Assembly (NCBI GenBank): GCA_002633005.1
Contig: NMRA01000646.1
Location: forward strand, 1-62,000
Reading direction: 5' to 3'
DNA length: 62,000 nucleotides
Origin: Phoronis australis
Taxonomy: Eukaryota > Phoronida > Phoronidae
The first letter of the stretch is position 1. Each line of letters opens with the position of its first letter. The position numbers and the translations under genes were made by a program. Below are positions 60,486-62,000 of this stretch, piece after piece. The notes beneath the pieces were generated by a model that was not told the DNA's origin, did not search any database, and saw only the letters and a list, made by a program, of their open reading frames with translations.

Positions 60486-61854
60486 TCACCGAGGACAGCA
60501 GGAATTGTCCACCATAAGCATAACATCAATGGCGTAGGTCTCGACGAGCTCCATCAGGAACGCCCGGTCCCCGACAGAATCCAAACCCATGGAGTCCATG
60601 TGTTCAGAAGTCAACTGCTTGTCTTGTGACATGGACACATCTAGCAGTGTTTGGAACAATCTGTTGTTGAGCTCCGTAAAGTAGCTACAAGTAATATTGT
60701 ACATTTTACGACGAAACTGAGTTTGGTCTGGCAGAATTTATGGCGTAACAAAATTAACACTGTTACAAGACCAATTTAAATTGTGGCTTAACTTTAAACA
60801 ACGTTAAATAAATGTTATTACTGGTCAGGAATAACTTTTTTCAACTAAGCAATAACGCATCTTTAACATGAAAAGTTTTATCCTTTGAGGACCAGAGCAG
60901 ACATGGAATGTCCTTGCAACAAGCAAGCAGGCAGCTAGACAAAAATGAGCGTAAGACCAGGGGTCCAATTCAGAAACTGACTTAAGACTTATGAAACAAA
61001 TTTGGTCTTTCGCTCACACTTCAGATTTAATCAAGTAATTACAAGTGCATCACAAGTCTTTATTTTTACAGCCCATGTCTCCATTATTCGAAGGAAAATA
61101 TGAGACATCACTACAGAGCATAAGTCATGGGCGATGCAGCACTGAAAAAAATGGGGGGCCGATAGCTCCCAGCCCCCCTGTGGTGCACCGCTCATAGACT
61201 ATGGGTGGCGCAGCACTAAAAAAAGTGGGGCTATAGCCCCCCAGCCCCTTATGGTGCGCTGTCCCTGTAAGTGTGCAAAGTTTTATGCAAATCAACCAAG
61301 TTGTCACAACACTCTTAAGAGAAATTGATGTTCAAATCTCCTACAAGGGTCGAAAATATCTAACTACAATTTGTCACCTAATTAAAATCAATTGGAAGTT
61401 GTCCTAAACAACTCGCATATTTGGGGCATAATTAATGCATGATGTGTTATGCATAGCAATGAAAAATACAGATATGATTTAAATAATACAATATGATTGC
61501 AAATATTGAATTTTTGAATAAAAAAATGACTAATGTTTCAAAAACTCCTCAACAAAACAAAATACCACATTGTGATAAACAAAAGGCACTATAACAGTTG
61601 CTAACCCTAACTCACTGGAAGGTGAACATTCAGCCACAACATTTCCAGTATATGCCAACCGTAGAAAAAAAAAATAAAATGCTGATGAGTATTTTCTGAG
61701 CTCATTAATATCCTCAACATGTGGCCAAAATTCAGTGTTAGTCCGGTGTCTGTAAGCTGTGCCTGTTCATGTTATTTACCTTATGAACATTTCTTCATCA
61801 TCTTCATCAGCACCACCATCCCCAGACTCCAATTTTCTGTACAGATTCAATGAC
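60486..61854 (-). CDS. Last two coding exons of an unrecognised gene
   Basis: The exon at 61854-61780 (75 nt, acceptor ttatag, donor gtaaat) encodes [23 protein letters not shown]. It joins in phase to the terminal exon 60684-60486, which encodes [15 protein letters not shown], an acidic Met-rich linker, then [19 protein letters not shown] and CCPR before the stop. The helical, Leu-rich composition with an acidic loop is like the end of an armadillo/HEAT or sorting-complex protein. I do not recognise the family. Upstream exons lie beyond 62000. Confidence 0.7.
61119..61262. repeat. Tandem duplication, about 72 bp, two units
   Basis: Units 61119-61192 and 61193-61262 share ATGGG.G..GCAGCACT.AAAAAAA.TGGGG and CCCCCAGCCCC..ATGGTGCGCT. 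They lie in the intron between the last two exons of the minus-strand gene. Confidence 0.85.
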
Positions 61855-62000
61855 CTATAACAGCATCATACACGAGTCGTTGGATTAATATTCACCACAT
61901 GGGCACACATACACATAATTCATACTATACATTAAGGTAGCAGTCAGAAACAACGTGCCCACATTTAGAGAACCAGTATTCTCTACTAAATAACGCCATC

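Noticed and set aside
1-62000. CRISPR arrays, operons or other prokaryotic systems
   Set aside because: The window is clearly eukaryotic; the tandem repeats found have no spacer structure and no associated genes.

Overview
The window looks like genomic DNA from a bilaterian animal, most likely a highly heterozygous marine invertebrate (deuterostome or lophotrochozoan; I cannot narrow this further). The evidence is intron-split genes with GT..AG junctions, AT-rich introns, BEL/Pao, Penelope-like, non-LTR and DNA-transposon remnants, and two places where near-identical sequence lies on both sides of Ns, as expected when two diverged haplotypes are assembled in tandem.

The left part (1-23.4 kb) is mostly transposon debris. 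It holds a THAP-type DNA transposon remnant with terminal inverted repeats (1-3501), a BEL/Pao 3' end with LTR (4.7-6.1 kb), a broken intronless class A GPCR on the minus strand (11.0-12.2 kb), a Penelope-like GIY-YIG 3' end (13.0-13.5 kb), a second BEL/Pao LTR and RT fragment (15.9-16.6 kb), two tandem YqaJ-nuclease fragments (16.8-18.1 kb), a LINE 3' end (18.2-18.5 kb) and a decayed DDE transposase (19.2-21.8 kb) that probably belongs with the YqaJ fragments. A gap of 297 Ns lies at 22160-22456, and an orphan exon of a P2X7-tail-like protein at 23.5-23.8 kb.

The middle and right parts hold two complete genes arranged head to head. NUDCD1 (minus strand, 34156 to 24738, 9 coding exons, 587 aa) encodes an Hsp90-cochaperone-type NudC/CS protein. 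PDPR (plus strand, 35806 to 56010, 18 coding positions, 897 aa) encodes the mitochondrial flavoprotein that regulates pyruvate dehydrogenase phosphatase. Their starts are 1.65 kb apart, so a shared promoter is likely. Exon phases close exactly for both genes. The far right holds the last two coding exons of an unrecognised minus-strand gene (61854 to 60486).

The most interesting observations are: (1) two homologous in-frame 193-nt exons in PDPR, which look like a mutually exclusive pair rewriting the end of the FAD domain; (2) a TWH motif in the same protein, retaining the histidine that carries covalent FAD in dimethylglycine and sarcosine dehydrogenases; (3) a 781-bp solo LTR with a perfect 5-bp target duplication in NUDCD1 intron 1, whose U3 carries a cluster of heat-shock elements; (4) a GPCR with exactly one stop and one frameshift; and (5) intronic satellites carrying CTCF-like cores.
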